NCBI GenBank assembly: GCA_964437595.1
Contig: CAYTHO010000001.1
Location: 62,001-126,000, forward strand
Length of the DNA stretch: 64,000 bases
Reading direction: 5' to 3'
Source: DSYU01 sp964437595
Lineage (GTDB): Bacteria; Chloroflexota; Anaerolineae; Anaerolineales; Anaerolineaceae
Both the position numbers and the translations under genes were made by a program. Under the pieces are notes generated by a model. The model saw nothing but the letters and a program-made list of their open reading frames with translations, was not told the origin of the DNA and did no database searches. Numbering within the stretch: position 1 is the first letter of the stretch; each line of letters opens with the position of its first letter. Below, in pieces: positions 9,342 to 17,688 of the stretch.

Positions 9342-10519
9342 AGCAAATCGGGGTTGTGTTCGAGAAGGAATTTATCGATAACCTACGAGACCGGCGTTCC
9401 ATCACTTCGGTGATTCTGTCGGCGCTCTTTTTACCCTTGTTCGTGGTTGGAATGGTGATCGTCATGGGCGAATTTCTCAACCCAGATATGTCCGAAAAGC
9501 CGTTCTTACTCCCGGTTGTGGGAGCAGAGAACGCGCCCGAACTGGTTGCCTTTTTAGAGCAGGCTGGTGTGAAGATATTGCCGCCGCCAGCGGATCCACG
9601 GACGGCAGTTCAGAATGGCGATCAGGATGTTATCCTGGTAATCCCAGCCGACTACGGTAAGCAATTTACTTCGGGCAGCCCGGCATCATTGGAGTTGATC
9701 CTGGACAATTCGCGCATGTCGGCCAGCGTGAATATTCAAAGGGCGAAAAGTGTTTTGAACGCCTATGATCAGCAGGTTGCCGCACTGCGATTAATGTCGC
9801 GCGGGGTCGATCCGCAAATAACCAATGCATTGTCGGTCCGCGATGTGAACCTCTCGACGCCGCAGAGCCAGTCGCTGATTTTTTTGAACATGCTGCCGTA
9901 TTTTGTCATCATGGTGATTTTTATGGGGGGAATGTATGTCATCATCGATGCTACGGCTGGGGAGCGAGAGCGCGGTTCGCTGGAGCCGTTGTTGATCAAC
10001 CCGGTTTCTCGCCGCGACTTTGTTTTGGGAAAACTGCTGGCCTCGCTGCCTTATGCAGTTGCGATTTTGATCTTCTGCCTGGGGACGATTGGCCTGGCGT
10101 TTAACCTGATTCCTCTGGAACAGTTTACGGGTTTTCCAATGACCGTCAGCCTGTCATCGCTGTGGATGATTTTCTTAATCTGCCTGCCGATGGTGCTGCT
10201 GGCCTCGGGATTGCAAATGGTCCTGGCATCCTTTACCCGCAGTTTTAAGGAAGCGCAAACGTATCTGTCATACCTGCCTTTAGTCGCGGGCCTGCCCAGC
10301 GCCTTCCTGGTTTTTCTCTCCGTGAAAGCGAATCCAGGGTTGATGCTCATTCCGGCCTTTGCTCAAGGGCTGCTGATTAACCAGGTAATGCGCGGCGAAG
10401 TCATCGATCCTACAAATGTGCTGATTTCAGCTGCTGCAACCCTGGTATTGGCCGTAATATCCATTGTAATTTCCATTCGCCTCTACCAGCGGGAAACGCT
10501 TTTATTCGGGGCGAAATAG
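9338..10519 (+). CDS. ABC-2 type transporter permease, NatB-like
   Basis: 393 residues in a NatB/YhaP-like architecture: an N-terminal transmembrane helix (ITSVILSALFLPLFVVGMVIV), a large extracytoplasmic domain (~50-200), then five or six helices from PYFVIMVIFMGGMYVII to the C-terminus with the conserved GERERGSLEPLLINPVSR loop. I chose ATG 9338 because it overlaps the natA-like stop as ATGA and has GAAGGA at a good distance; the in-frame ATG at 9326 sits directly on that ribosome binding site. It ends 9 bases from the convergent galactokinase gene. Confidence 0.88.
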   Translation: MKQIGVVFEKEFIDNLRDRRSITSVILSALFLPLFVVGMVIVMGEFLNPDMSEKPFLLPVVGAENAPELVAFLEQAGVKILPPPADPRTAVQNGDQDVILVIPADYGKQFTSGSPASLELILDNSRMSASVNIQRAKSVLNAYDQQVAALRLMSRGVDPQITNALSVRDVNLSTPQSQSLIFLNMLPYFVIMVIFMGGMYVIIDATAGERERGSLEPLLINPVSRRDFVLGKLLASLPYAVAILIFCLGTIGLAFNLIPLEQFTGFPMTVSLSSLWMIFLICLPMVLLASGLQMVLASFTRSFKEAQTYLSYLPLVAGLPSAFLVFLSVKANPGLMLIPAFAQGLLINQVMRGEVIDPTNVLISAAATLVLAVISIVISIRLYQRETLLFGAK

Positions 10520-10528
10520 GACCCTGCC

Positions 10529-11821
10529 TCAGAATAGTTCTATGGATGTGGCGCCCTGCGAGCGGATGGAAACCTTGTGGCAGTTTTCACTTCCGAAAAT
10601 GGCGGACATCTTTTGGGTATATTCGGGCACCAGGTCATCTGGTACAAAAGCCTGTATAGTTCCGGCAAAACCGCCTCCATGAACGCGCCAGGCGCCTCTG
10701 CCTTTCAAGATTGTTTCCGAAACGGCCAGGGCCAGGGCAACGCCCTGCTCGGCGGGGTTTCGTGGCGAGAAGACGTTCTGATTATGCGTCCATGAACTAA
10801 TTCCCGATTCGTTTACCAGCTTGAGGAACGCATCAAAATCGCCGTTTTCCAGCGCCTGGGCCTGCTTTACCACGCGTTCATCATCGGCGTAAAAGTGAAG
10901 CGCGCGCAGCAGGGCGCGATCATTTACCTTGCCCCTTAACGCTGCGATGGCCCCACGCATTCTCTCGGCGGATACATCGCGCAGTACTTTTCCTCCCAAT
11001 GCGCTGGCAACGGATTTCATCTCAATTTCGATAGACGCATAATCCTCGTTCAGGTCGGCGTGACTGCTGCCCGTGCCAGTGATCACCAGGGAATAGCCGC
11101 TGTTGGAGAACTGGTAATCTACCTTGTGAACCAATGGATGGGTGAAATCTTGAAAATCGATGGTCACGAATCCGCCCACAGCGCAGGTGGTTTGGTCCAT
11201 CAACCCGCACGGCTTGCCAAAGTACTGGTTCTCGGCGAATTGCCCAATCTGCGCTGCCAGCACGGGGCCAATGCTCCCGTGGTTGTACAGGTGATTTAAA
11301 ATGGCAACGATCATCATCTCGAAGGCCGCCGATGAACTCAGGCCAGAGCCGTTCGGCACGCGGCTGGTCATGCAGCCGCGAAAACCGCCAACCAGATACC
11401 CAAGTTGATTCAGCCGCGCACAGATACCACGCACCAGAGCAGCCGGGTTGAATTTCTCCTGTTCAACCATCTGCAGCTTGCTGGAGTCTACGCGAATGGG
11501 CCGGTATCCTTCCGAATCGATGGCGATCCAGGGCTCATCTGTCTTTTCAACCAAGCACACAATATCAAGATCAACCGCTGCCGCCAGAACGCGCCCACCA
11601 TTATGATCAGTATGGTTACCTCCCACTTCCGTTCTGCCCGGTGCGCTGAAGAAAGTCACTTCGTGCGCTTCAGGGTACAGTGCGCTGTACTGGTTGATCA
11701 GCCGGAGATAGCGGGCTTTTTGCTGCTGTATCGTCTCATCTTCCGCGCCATACAGTTTGACGAATCCTTGCGGCGCGTTTGCCCCATTGAGCAGATCGAC
11801 CAGTTGCTTGATTTGTGCCAT
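10529..11821 (-). CDS. galK: Galactokinase (GHMP kinase family)
   Basis: 430 residues. Phosphorylates galactose (or a close analogue) at C1 in the Leloir pathway. The galactokinase signature is present as APGRTEVGGNHTDHNGG, followed by the GHMP ATP-binding loop PNGSGLSSSAAFE, the catalytic Asp in CGLMDQ and motif 3 HGGGFAGTIQAF. The signature deviates from the common GRVNLIGEHTDY form but resembles a galactokinase-like subgroup I recall from Firmicutes and Chloroflexota. The start has AAGGGG nine bases upstream. No galT or galE is adjacent; the only galactose-related neighbour in the window is the GH42 gene 50 kb away. Confidence 0.85.
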   Translation of the reverse strand: MAQIKQLVDLLNGANAPQGFVKLYGAEDETIQQQKARYLRLINQYSALYPEAHEVTFFSAPGRTEVGGNHTDHNGGRVLAAAVDLDIVCLVEKTDEPWIAIDSEGYRPIRVDSSKLQMVEQEKFNPAALVRGICARLNQLGYLVGGFRGCMTSRVPNGSGLSSSAAFEMMIVAILNHLYNHGSIGPVLAAQIGQFAENQYFGKPCGLMDQTTCAVGGFVTIDFQDFTHPLVHKVDYQFSNSGYSLVITGTGSSHADLNEDYASIEIEMKSVASALGGKVLRDVSAERMRGAIAALRGKVNDRALLRALHFYADDERVVKQAQALENGDFDAFLKLVNESGISSWTHNQNVFSPRNPAEQGVALALAVSETILKGRGAWRVHGGGFAGTIQAFVPDDLVPEYTQKMSAIFGSENCHKVSIRSQGATSIELF

Positions 11822-11984
11822 GATACGTTGCCCCTTCGCATTTGGAAAATAAATATTGATGGCGGTTTATTTATTATCGGTTGCCTGTTGATTTTTCGCA
11901 ATACGAATATTAACTTTAGCGACCCGTCACCGCCGCAAGCGGCAGCACAATCTTCGGCTTGAACATACAGGTATGCGGGCTGGC

Positions 11985-13202
11985 CTAAACAGCGCTGTTC
12001 AGGTTCTTTTGCAGTTTCTGAATGGTCGGATGATCTCCCGGAAGCACTTTCTCATAAATTCTCAATGCGCGTTTATAACTTTTGCTGGCAGCGGAATGCT
12101 CGCCCAACTCGCGCAGCACATCTCCCAGATGGTGCAGAATAGGCGCCAGCTTGGGATGCTCTGGGCCATAGGCTTGCTCGCCTGCTGCTGCGCTCCGCTC
12201 GTAGCATTCCCTTGCGCTGACGAGGTTACCTTGCCGCTGCAAAATTTCTCCCAGTTGCGCCAGGTCGTCTGCTACCCTCGGCTGATCGGCGCCGAAAACC
12301 TGTGTGTCCATTTCCAGCGCCTCGCGCAGGCGCTCTGCTGCCCCGGCCAGATCGCCCGACTTTGCCTGCAGGCGGCCCAGTTCGTTGAGGTCGCTGGATA
12401 CCTTGGGATGGGCGGTACCAAAGGTATGTTTATCGATATCCAGCACCCGCTCCAGGCAGGATCGAGCGCTGGCCAAATCCCCCAGGTTTTCCAGCACACT
12501 GCTTAACCCGGATAGGTTGGCAGACAGGCGGGCATTATCCCAATTCAATGCTTTTTCGTCAATCTCCACGGATTGCTCATATGCGGCCCGCGCGCCTTCC
12601 AAATCACCCAGGGCGCTTAATATTTTCCCCAGGTTGCTTAAATCGGCAGCCAGTTTGGGATGCTGCGGACCAAATATCTGCCTGTCGATCACCAGTACGC
12701 GCTCCATCAACTGCTTTGCTTTTTGCAGGCTGCCCAGGTTGAAATACAGGCCAACCAGTTTCTGCAGCACAAACAGCACCTGGCGGTCGGCTTGCCCCAG
12801 TGATTTTTCGTACGCGGAAAGCGCCAGATCATACCAGGCAGCCGCACCATCCAGATCATCCAGGCTGGACTGCTGGTTTCCTAACCGCTCTACCAGCGAA
12901 CCCAGCCATTGGTGCTGGGTATCTTTTGGCCCCGGATATTTTTCGAGCGATTGGGTGAAGAAATCCCGTGCTTGCTCCTGGTGGTTAGGCAATTGGATGG
13001 CTTGTTCCAGGCGTTCAACAACCGCACCTGTTTCTGGGTGGTCGGGCCCCAACAGCTCGGCGCGGATCAGGTAGGCCTCTTGCAAGAACAACAGCGCTTC
13101 GTTAATATCATCCCGTTCGAATGCTGTGGCTCCCTGTTCAAGCAGGTTTTGCGCGTGTTCCAACCTGGCTTTGCGGTTTTCATTCTTAGGAAACCGGTTC
13201 AT
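11985..13202 (-). CDS. TPR protein (kinesin-light-chain type)
   Basis: 405 residues made almost wholly of TPRs: an N-terminal pair (RLEHAQNLLEQGATAFERDD, INEALLFLQEAYLIRAELLG) and six to seven 42-residue units with the HPKLAADLSNLGKIL / GDLEGARAAYEQSVEIDE pattern. No signal peptide, membrane segment or enzymatic domain. ATG 13202 was chosen over an upstream frame extension because AAAGGAG lies just ahead and the longer version would run into the next gene. It closely resembles the TPR half of the 4770-6758 protein, so the two may share partners or a common origin. Function is probably protein-protein interaction. Confidence 0.8.
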   Translation of the reverse strand: MNRFPKNENRKARLEHAQNLLEQGATAFERDDINEALLFLQEAYLIRAELLGPDHPETGAVVERLEQAIQLPNHQEQARDFFTQSLEKYPGPKDTQHQWLGSLVERLGNQQSSLDDLDGAAAWYDLALSAYEKSLGQADRQVLFVLQKLVGLYFNLGSLQKAKQLMERVLVIDRQIFGPQHPKLAADLSNLGKILSALGDLEGARAAYEQSVEIDEKALNWDNARLSANLSGLSSVLENLGDLASARSCLERVLDIDKHTFGTAHPKVSSDLNELGRLQAKSGDLAGAAERLREALEMDTQVFGADQPRVADDLAQLGEILQRQGNLVSARECYERSAAAGEQAYGPEHPKLAPILHHLGDVLRELGEHSAASKSYKRALRIYEKVLPGDHPTIQKLQKNLNSAV

Positions 13203-13257
13203 TGGCTCTCCTTTGGGGAACATTACTTTCCCTAAAAACGCACAGGTTCGGCGGAAA

Positions 13258-15246
13258 TTAGAAAGGCTTTTTCTCTTCCAGCGCCTGTTTGCCGGCTTCC
13301 AGCACCCGCAGGATAGCATCCACATCATATACCGCGCCAGCCCACGCTCCACCGCTCACCGCCTGGAGCGCTGCCCACAGGCGGGTATCATCCGGCAGGT
13401 CGGGGCGCGAGTGCAGTTCTGGGTGCGGGGTGCGTTCCTGCAGCAGCCGTTCCGCTTCCGCTGGCGATAGATCTTTTTCGCCAGTGCCCACCAAATTGAT
13501 CTGCCCGGTCAGATGTTCCCGGTCGATGACCATCTCGATGATGTCGCCGTCGCGCAGCCGCCCAATTGGTCCGCCTGCCAGCGCCTCAGGCCCGATATGC
13601 CCCACGCACGCCCCGGTAGAGACGCCTGAAAAACGTGCGTCGGTCAGCAGCGGAACGTGCTTGCCCCACGGCAGGTATTTCAAAGCCGAAGTGAGCTGGT
13701 AGGTCTCTTCCATGCCTGTGCCCAACGGCCCCCCGCCAATATATACCAGGATATCGCCAGGTTGGATGGCCGGTTCGGCCAACCCTTTAATCGCCTGGAT
13801 TGCGGCGTGCTCAGTCGTAAACACCCGCGCCCGCCCGCGCTTGCGGTAAACCTGATCTGCGTCGACCACTTCGGGATCGATGGCCGTTGCCTTTACGACC
13901 GATCCCTGCGGGGCCAGGTTGCCGACTGGAAATACCAGCGTGCTGGTCAGCCCTTCGCGGCGAGCCGTATCGGAGTCGAATATCACCTGGTCTGGATTGA
14001 TGCCGGTTTGGGCAAGCGCCTGGCGGGCAGCCTGGCGACGCTCGCTCTGCTCCCACCAGTCCAGAATGTCATCCAGTTTCTCGCCACTCACGGTGGTTAC
14101 CTGCAAGTTCAGCAGCCCTAACCGGCGCAGGTGCAGCATCACCTCGGGAACGCCCCCAGCCATATACACATCCACCGTAAAAAATCCGCGCGGCCCATTA
14201 GGGATAACATCCACTAGCCGCGGCGTATTGCGGTTAACGCGGATCCAATCTGCTACGGATGGGCGCGGAAGCCCGGCAGCGTGAGCAATTGCGGGCATGT
14301 GCAGCAGCAGGTTGGTCGATCCACCGAAAGCTGCGTGCAGCACCAGGGCGTTCTCCAAAGAGGCGGGGGTAAGGCAGTCTGCCAGGGTAAGCCCCATTTC
14401 CTGCTGGCGGAGAACAGCCAGCGCCGATCGGCTGGCTAGTTCCAGCCAGACTGGTTCGCCGGATGGCGCCAGGGCCGAATGGGGTAGGGCCATGCCCAGC
14501 GCTTCCGCAACCACCTGGGTGGTAGCCGCCGTGCCCAGGAACTGGCATCCGCCGCCGCTCGAACCGCATGCCCGGCAGACCATTTCGGAGGCATATTCCA
14601 GGCTGACCAGCCCGTGTGCAAAGCGTGCCCCGATCGACTGGATTTTCCCGGCGTCCTCTGCCCCGCGGGTTGGTAAGGTTACCCCACCGGGAATGATCAA
14701 CCCGGGCAGGGCTTTTTCCCCGGCCAGGGCCATCATCATCGCTGGCAGCCCTTTATCGCAGGAGGCAATGCCGATCACCCCACGCCGGGTAGGCAGAGAG
14801 CGTACCAGCCTGCGCATGACCATCGCTGCATCATTGCGGTAGGCCAGCGAGTCGAGCATGGCGGGTGTGCCTTGCGAGCGCCCATCACACGGATCGCTAA
14901 CGTAGCCAGCGAAGGGCAGCGCGCCCTGCTCGCGCAGCGTTTCTGCTGCCCGGCGCACCAGCAGGCCCAGCTCCCAGTGACCGGTGTGGTAGCCCAGTGC
15001 CACCGGAAGGCCGTTTTCATCGCGCAACCCGCCAAGCGTGCTGAGGATTAAAAACGCGGGGTGATTGATCTCTTCGGAGTTCCAGCCCATTCCGGCATTC
15101 TGCGTCAACCCAAACAAATTACCACTAGGTTCGTGGAGCAGCATATCCTCGGTTAGAGGTAAGTAACCTTGCGAGCCATCGCTGCTCAGGCGCGTAGTAT
15201 GAATGGAAACTGCTGATCCGAAAATATCTTGGGTTGTTATGGGCAT
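13258..15246 (-). CDS. D-xylonate dehydratase, YjhG/YagF type (IlvD/Edd family)
   Basis: 662 residues. Dehydrates D-xylonate (or a related aldonic acid) to the 2-keto-3-deoxy acid, using an Fe-S cluster. The sequence follows E. coli YjhG from end to end as I remember it: LPLTEDMLLHEPSGNLFG, SDPCDGRSQGT, GIASCDKGLPA, ACGSSGGGCQFLGTA, DDTRLWAALQAVSGG. The three cluster cysteines are in place. ATG 15246 has GGAGG eight bases upstream; the longer frame is rejected. A sugar-acid dehydrogenase or aldolase partner is not nearby. The divergent upstream region holds two hairpins, one a proper minus-strand terminator, suggesting leader control. Confidence 0.88.
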   Translation of the reverse strand: MPITTQDIFGSAVSIHTTRLSSDGSQGYLPLTEDMLLHEPSGNLFGLTQNAGMGWNSEEINHPAFLILSTLGGLRDENGLPVALGYHTGHWELGLLVRRAAETLREQGALPFAGYVSDPCDGRSQGTPAMLDSLAYRNDAAMVMRRLVRSLPTRRGVIGIASCDKGLPAMMMALAGEKALPGLIIPGGVTLPTRGAEDAGKIQSIGARFAHGLVSLEYASEMVCRACGSSGGGCQFLGTAATTQVVAEALGMALPHSALAPSGEPVWLELASRSALAVLRQQEMGLTLADCLTPASLENALVLHAAFGGSTNLLLHMPAIAHAAGLPRPSVADWIRVNRNTPRLVDVIPNGPRGFFTVDVYMAGGVPEVMLHLRRLGLLNLQVTTVSGEKLDDILDWWEQSERRQAARQALAQTGINPDQVIFDSDTARREGLTSTLVFPVGNLAPQGSVVKATAIDPEVVDADQVYRKRGRARVFTTEHAAIQAIKGLAEPAIQPGDILVYIGGGPLGTGMEETYQLTSALKYLPWGKHVPLLTDARFSGVSTGACVGHIGPEALAGGPIGRLRDGDIIEMVIDREHLTGQINLVGTGEKDLSPAEAERLLQERTPHPELHSRPDLPDDTRLWAALQAVSGGAWAGAVYDVDAILRVLEAGKQALEEKKPF

Positions 15247-15306
15247 GGGTTTTACCTCCAAATAATATCTGCTTCTGATTGTACTATAACAATAAAACCT
15301 TACCGG

Positions 15307-15334
15307 CACGTCTCCTCTTCTGAGTCGAGACGTG
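15307..15334 (-). repeat. Hairpin in the leader of the D-xylonate dehydratase gene
   Basis: CACGTCTC (15307-15314) pairs with GAGACGTG (15327-15334), an 8-bp perfect stem 60 bases ahead of the start codon, between the leader terminator and the gene. Confidence 0.5.
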
Positions 15335-15365
15335 CTTTGTAAAATAGTGGCCAGTACAGGGCGTT

Positions 15366-15396
15366 AAAAAAGCCCGTCCAGGATCTCTGAACGGAC
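15366..15396 (-). terminator. Intrinsic terminator in the 5' leader of the D-xylonate dehydratase gene
   Basis: On the minus strand GTCCGTTC, a 9-base loop and GGACGGGC form an 8-bp stem (two or three G-T pairs) followed by six T. No gene ends here on that strand, because the flanking genes diverge, so this is either an attenuator for the dehydratase gene or the end of an independent small transcript. Confidence 0.55.
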
Positions 15397-15582
15397 TTTC
15401 TGGCTTTATTTTCCTGAAATTGCTGCACATGCAGCCTCCACTTGCATGCGTTAACGGCCGCCTTTCAAAATTGTTACACACAAACCTAACAAAAGAGTTA
15501 TAATCTAATTGCAAATTTATAACTGCGAACACCATGAATTAATAACTTCATTATCTAAGTACATCATCCGAAAGGGAGGAAT

Positions 15583-15678
15583 ATGATATTTTCAAAGACG
15601 TGCAATTTTCTTCTATCGTCTTCCCCATCTGATTTTATTGTATTCGTTCGACACGCTCCCCTGTGCTCGACCGATTGA
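15583..15678 (+). CDS. Possible 31-residue leader peptide
   Basis: An ATG three bases after a near-perfect Shine-Dalgarno (AAGGGAGGA, 15572-15580) opens a 31-codon frame ending at TGA 15676-15678, 35 bases before the Tad-like gene. The spacing is short. The peptide (begins MIFSKTCNFLLSSS) matches nothing I know. It may be a translated leader or only chance. A perfect -10 box TATAAT lies at 15499-15504, with no convincing -35. Confidence 0.25.
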   Translation: MIFSKTCNFLLSSSPSDFIVFVRHAPLCSTD

Positions 15679-15713
15679 AATCTTTCTTTCCTATCGCTTA
15701 AAAAGAGGTTACT

Positions 15714-16961
15714 ATGAAAACAAATTCATCTGAACGTGGTCAGGCCTTGGTCTTGATCGTTCTCTCCATTGCCGCCATCTTCGGCTTTGCTGCCCTGGCG
15801 GTTGATCTGGGCCAGGTGTATGCTGCCCGCCGGGCAGCGCAAAGCGCGGCAGATGCCGCGGCATTGGGCGCTGCGTATGATGCAGTTGCCGGGTCGCTTG
15901 ACGCGACTACGGCGCTTAACATAGGTTATGATCTGGCAGCAGCCAATGGTTATAACAATGACTGGACAACCAACTGGGTTGAGATGAACAATCCTCCCAT
16001 CGGTGGCCCATACTGCGAGATTTGTGGCAATACCGCCGGGAATGACTATTACCAGGCCAAAATTACCGTTCATCTGAACCCCATCTTTGCTCACCTGGTT
16101 TACTCGGGCGCGCAAGAATTTACGGTAGAGGCGATTGCCCATGGTAGAGGCTTTGACAGCGCCACTGGTGGCGATGCCATTCTGGCTCTGGATCGGACGG
16201 ATAGTCAGGCCGTTCTCTTCAACGGTACCACAGACGTTTTCGTGGATGGCGGCAATATTCGCTCGAACGGCGGCATGCGCAAGACCGGCACATCTGGCAA
16301 AATCACTGTCACCAATGGTGGAAAGGTCTATTATGCGATGAAGGGTGGTTGGAGCGGTAGTACGGTGCCCTTCAGCCCTAAGCCAGTGAGAAAAGCAACT
16401 TATGCCATGGGTGGAATGAAAGTCCCGACCTGCCCGACCGCCAGTGAAGCCAGCGCCTGGCCATCTGCGAACGGGGTGCGCTATAATACTTTTGATGGTG
16501 TTGATTATTATTACTATCCCTCCGGCCTGGTCAAAGGCGAGCTTCAGCCTGGTATCCACTGCGTAGAAAACGGGATTGGAAAAGGCGATTACTACGGCAG
16601 AGGTATTATGATTGTGCTACTGTCCGGCGGGATCAAGCAGACTGGCAATGACAGCTTCGACTTCCGCGCCGCTACCGACATGAAGGACAGGAACGGCACG
16701 CAGTGGGGTGGTATGGTCTTCTATGCTCCTTACACTAACACCTCGGAGCTTAATTTCGGTGGGAATTCCAAAGCTTACTTGCAGGGTGCCTTTTATGCCC
16801 CTGGAGCCTTCTGCGATATTGGCGGAAACCCGGATGATAAGGGATATCGTACAGCAATCATATGCGATACGATCCGCTTCCACGGGAATCCGGATGTACA
16901 AATCCTCTATAATTCGGCTGAATTGTTCCACTTCCCGCCGATGGTCGAACTCGTTCAATAA
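15714..16961 (+). CDS. TadE/TadG-like (Flp pilus-assembly type) exported protein
   Basis: 415 residues. The N-terminus is the classical Tad domain: SSERGQALVLIVLSIAAI, a transmembrane helix, then LAVDLGQVYAARRAAQSAAD and AADAAALGAAY. This anchors a minor pilin or pseudopilin-like protein in the membrane. The rest (~150-415) is a glycine-rich extracytoplasmic region with a beta-helix-like flavour (FNGTTDVFVDGGNIRSNGGM) and paired cysteines, of the kind seen in TadG-like surface proteins. AAAGAGG precedes the ATG. No other tad gene (ATPase, prepilin peptidase) is nearby, so the protein is probably an orphan surface component. Confidence 0.75.
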   Translation: MKTNSSERGQALVLIVLSIAAIFGFAALAVDLGQVYAARRAAQSAADAAALGAAYDAVAGSLDATTALNIGYDLAAANGYNNDWTTNWVEMNNPPIGGPYCEICGNTAGNDYYQAKITVHLNPIFAHLVYSGAQEFTVEAIAHGRGFDSATGGDAILALDRTDSQAVLFNGTTDVFVDGGNIRSNGGMRKTGTSGKITVTNGGKVYYAMKGGWSGSTVPFSPKPVRKATYAMGGMKVPTCPTASEASAWPSANGVRYNTFDGVDYYYYPSGLVKGELQPGIHCVENGIGKGDYYGRGIMIVLLSGGIKQTGNDSFDFRAATDMKDRNGTQWGGMVFYAPYTNTSELNFGGNSKAYLQGAFYAPGAFCDIGGNPDDKGYRTAIICDTIRFHGNPDVQILYNSAELFHFPPMVELVQ

Positions 16962-17045
16962 CACTGCATAATAGGCCAGTGGGGGTGAGCATGTTTCCCC
17001 TACGATAGATCACCCCCCTATCCGCACCTGGTCTTCCTATCTACC

Positions 17046-17083
17046 TCCCCCTCCTGGTTCCTATCACCGGAGGGGGAATTTTT
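17046..17083 (+). terminator. Intrinsic terminator of the Tad-like gene
   Basis: TCCCCCTCC (17046-17054) pairs perfectly with GGAGGGGGA (17069-17077), followed by T5. Confidence 0.85.
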
Positions 17084-17618
17084 CTATATGGTGCCAGCTT
17101 CCCTATATGCATGTGCAAGGGAAGTGAAACTGCTTTTAACGAGGCTTTGCCTTTTGTGCTCCCTTGTAGAACTGCGCCAGGGTTTGTAGAATGGATGCGG
17201 CATTCTAGACCAGCTATCGGTTTTGTAACCGAGGCCCGTACCATGCAGTTTGGTGTTCACCGCAGCGAGCAATTTGCTTCATGCAGGTTACTGTCTTTTG
17301 ACCGATTTATTGGATGTAGTTGCCCTGGCTCGGGCTGGCACTGCCAGGCAGGGGCTGGGAACCCCCGCGTATGATCGAATCTTCGATTATCCGGCCTGGT
17401 CGACTGTAGGTGGTTCCAAAAATATTCCCCTTCAACGCTGCCAAGGGGGTACACCACAATGACCAACCTAACATCCAGGTTTACTGCACTGCATCATTTT
17501 GCCGGTTTGCACAGTACGCCCTGTGGGTAAAAACTGGCAGCAGCATTTTGCTCCTGTAAGCGTCAGTCAGTGGCTGATGGGGAAAAAGTCAGGAAATAGA
17601 GAAGGGGGCTGCCGTGTT

Positions 17619-17654
17619 AAAAAATGATCCGCGCCAGTGGACAACTGGCGCGGA
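17619..17654 (-). terminator. Intrinsic terminator of the large secreted protein gene
   Basis: TCCGCGCCAGT (17628-17638) and ACTGGCGCGGA (17644-17654) form a perfect 11-bp stem with a 5-base loop; on the minus strand it runs into T6 (17619-17624), 35 bases after the stop codon of the minus-strand gene. Confidence 0.88.
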
Positions 17655-17688
17655 CCTGATACTGCTATGGTACTTTTACGTTCGGACG

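Larger units (their letters stand above)
16962..17688. other. Intergenic region of about 730 bases without a recognisable gene
   Basis: Between the two convergent surface-protein genes I see only their terminators (17046 and 17619). The short open frames in the middle have no ribosome binding site and no family resemblance. Confidence 0.6.

Noticed and set aside
13203..13352. N-terminal extension of the second TPR protein
   Set aside because: The extension reads into the dehydratase gene and the AAAGGAG site marks ATG 13202 instead.
15284..15535. 83-codon minus-strand frame upstream of the D-xylonate dehydratase gene
   Set aside because: It spans an intrinsic terminator and has no family resemblance; only its 48-codon tail has a ribosome binding site, which is discussed as a possible leader peptide.
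17100..17600. Decayed gene between the two surface-protein genes
   Set aside because: Short frames on both strands show no recognisable domain or ribosome binding site.
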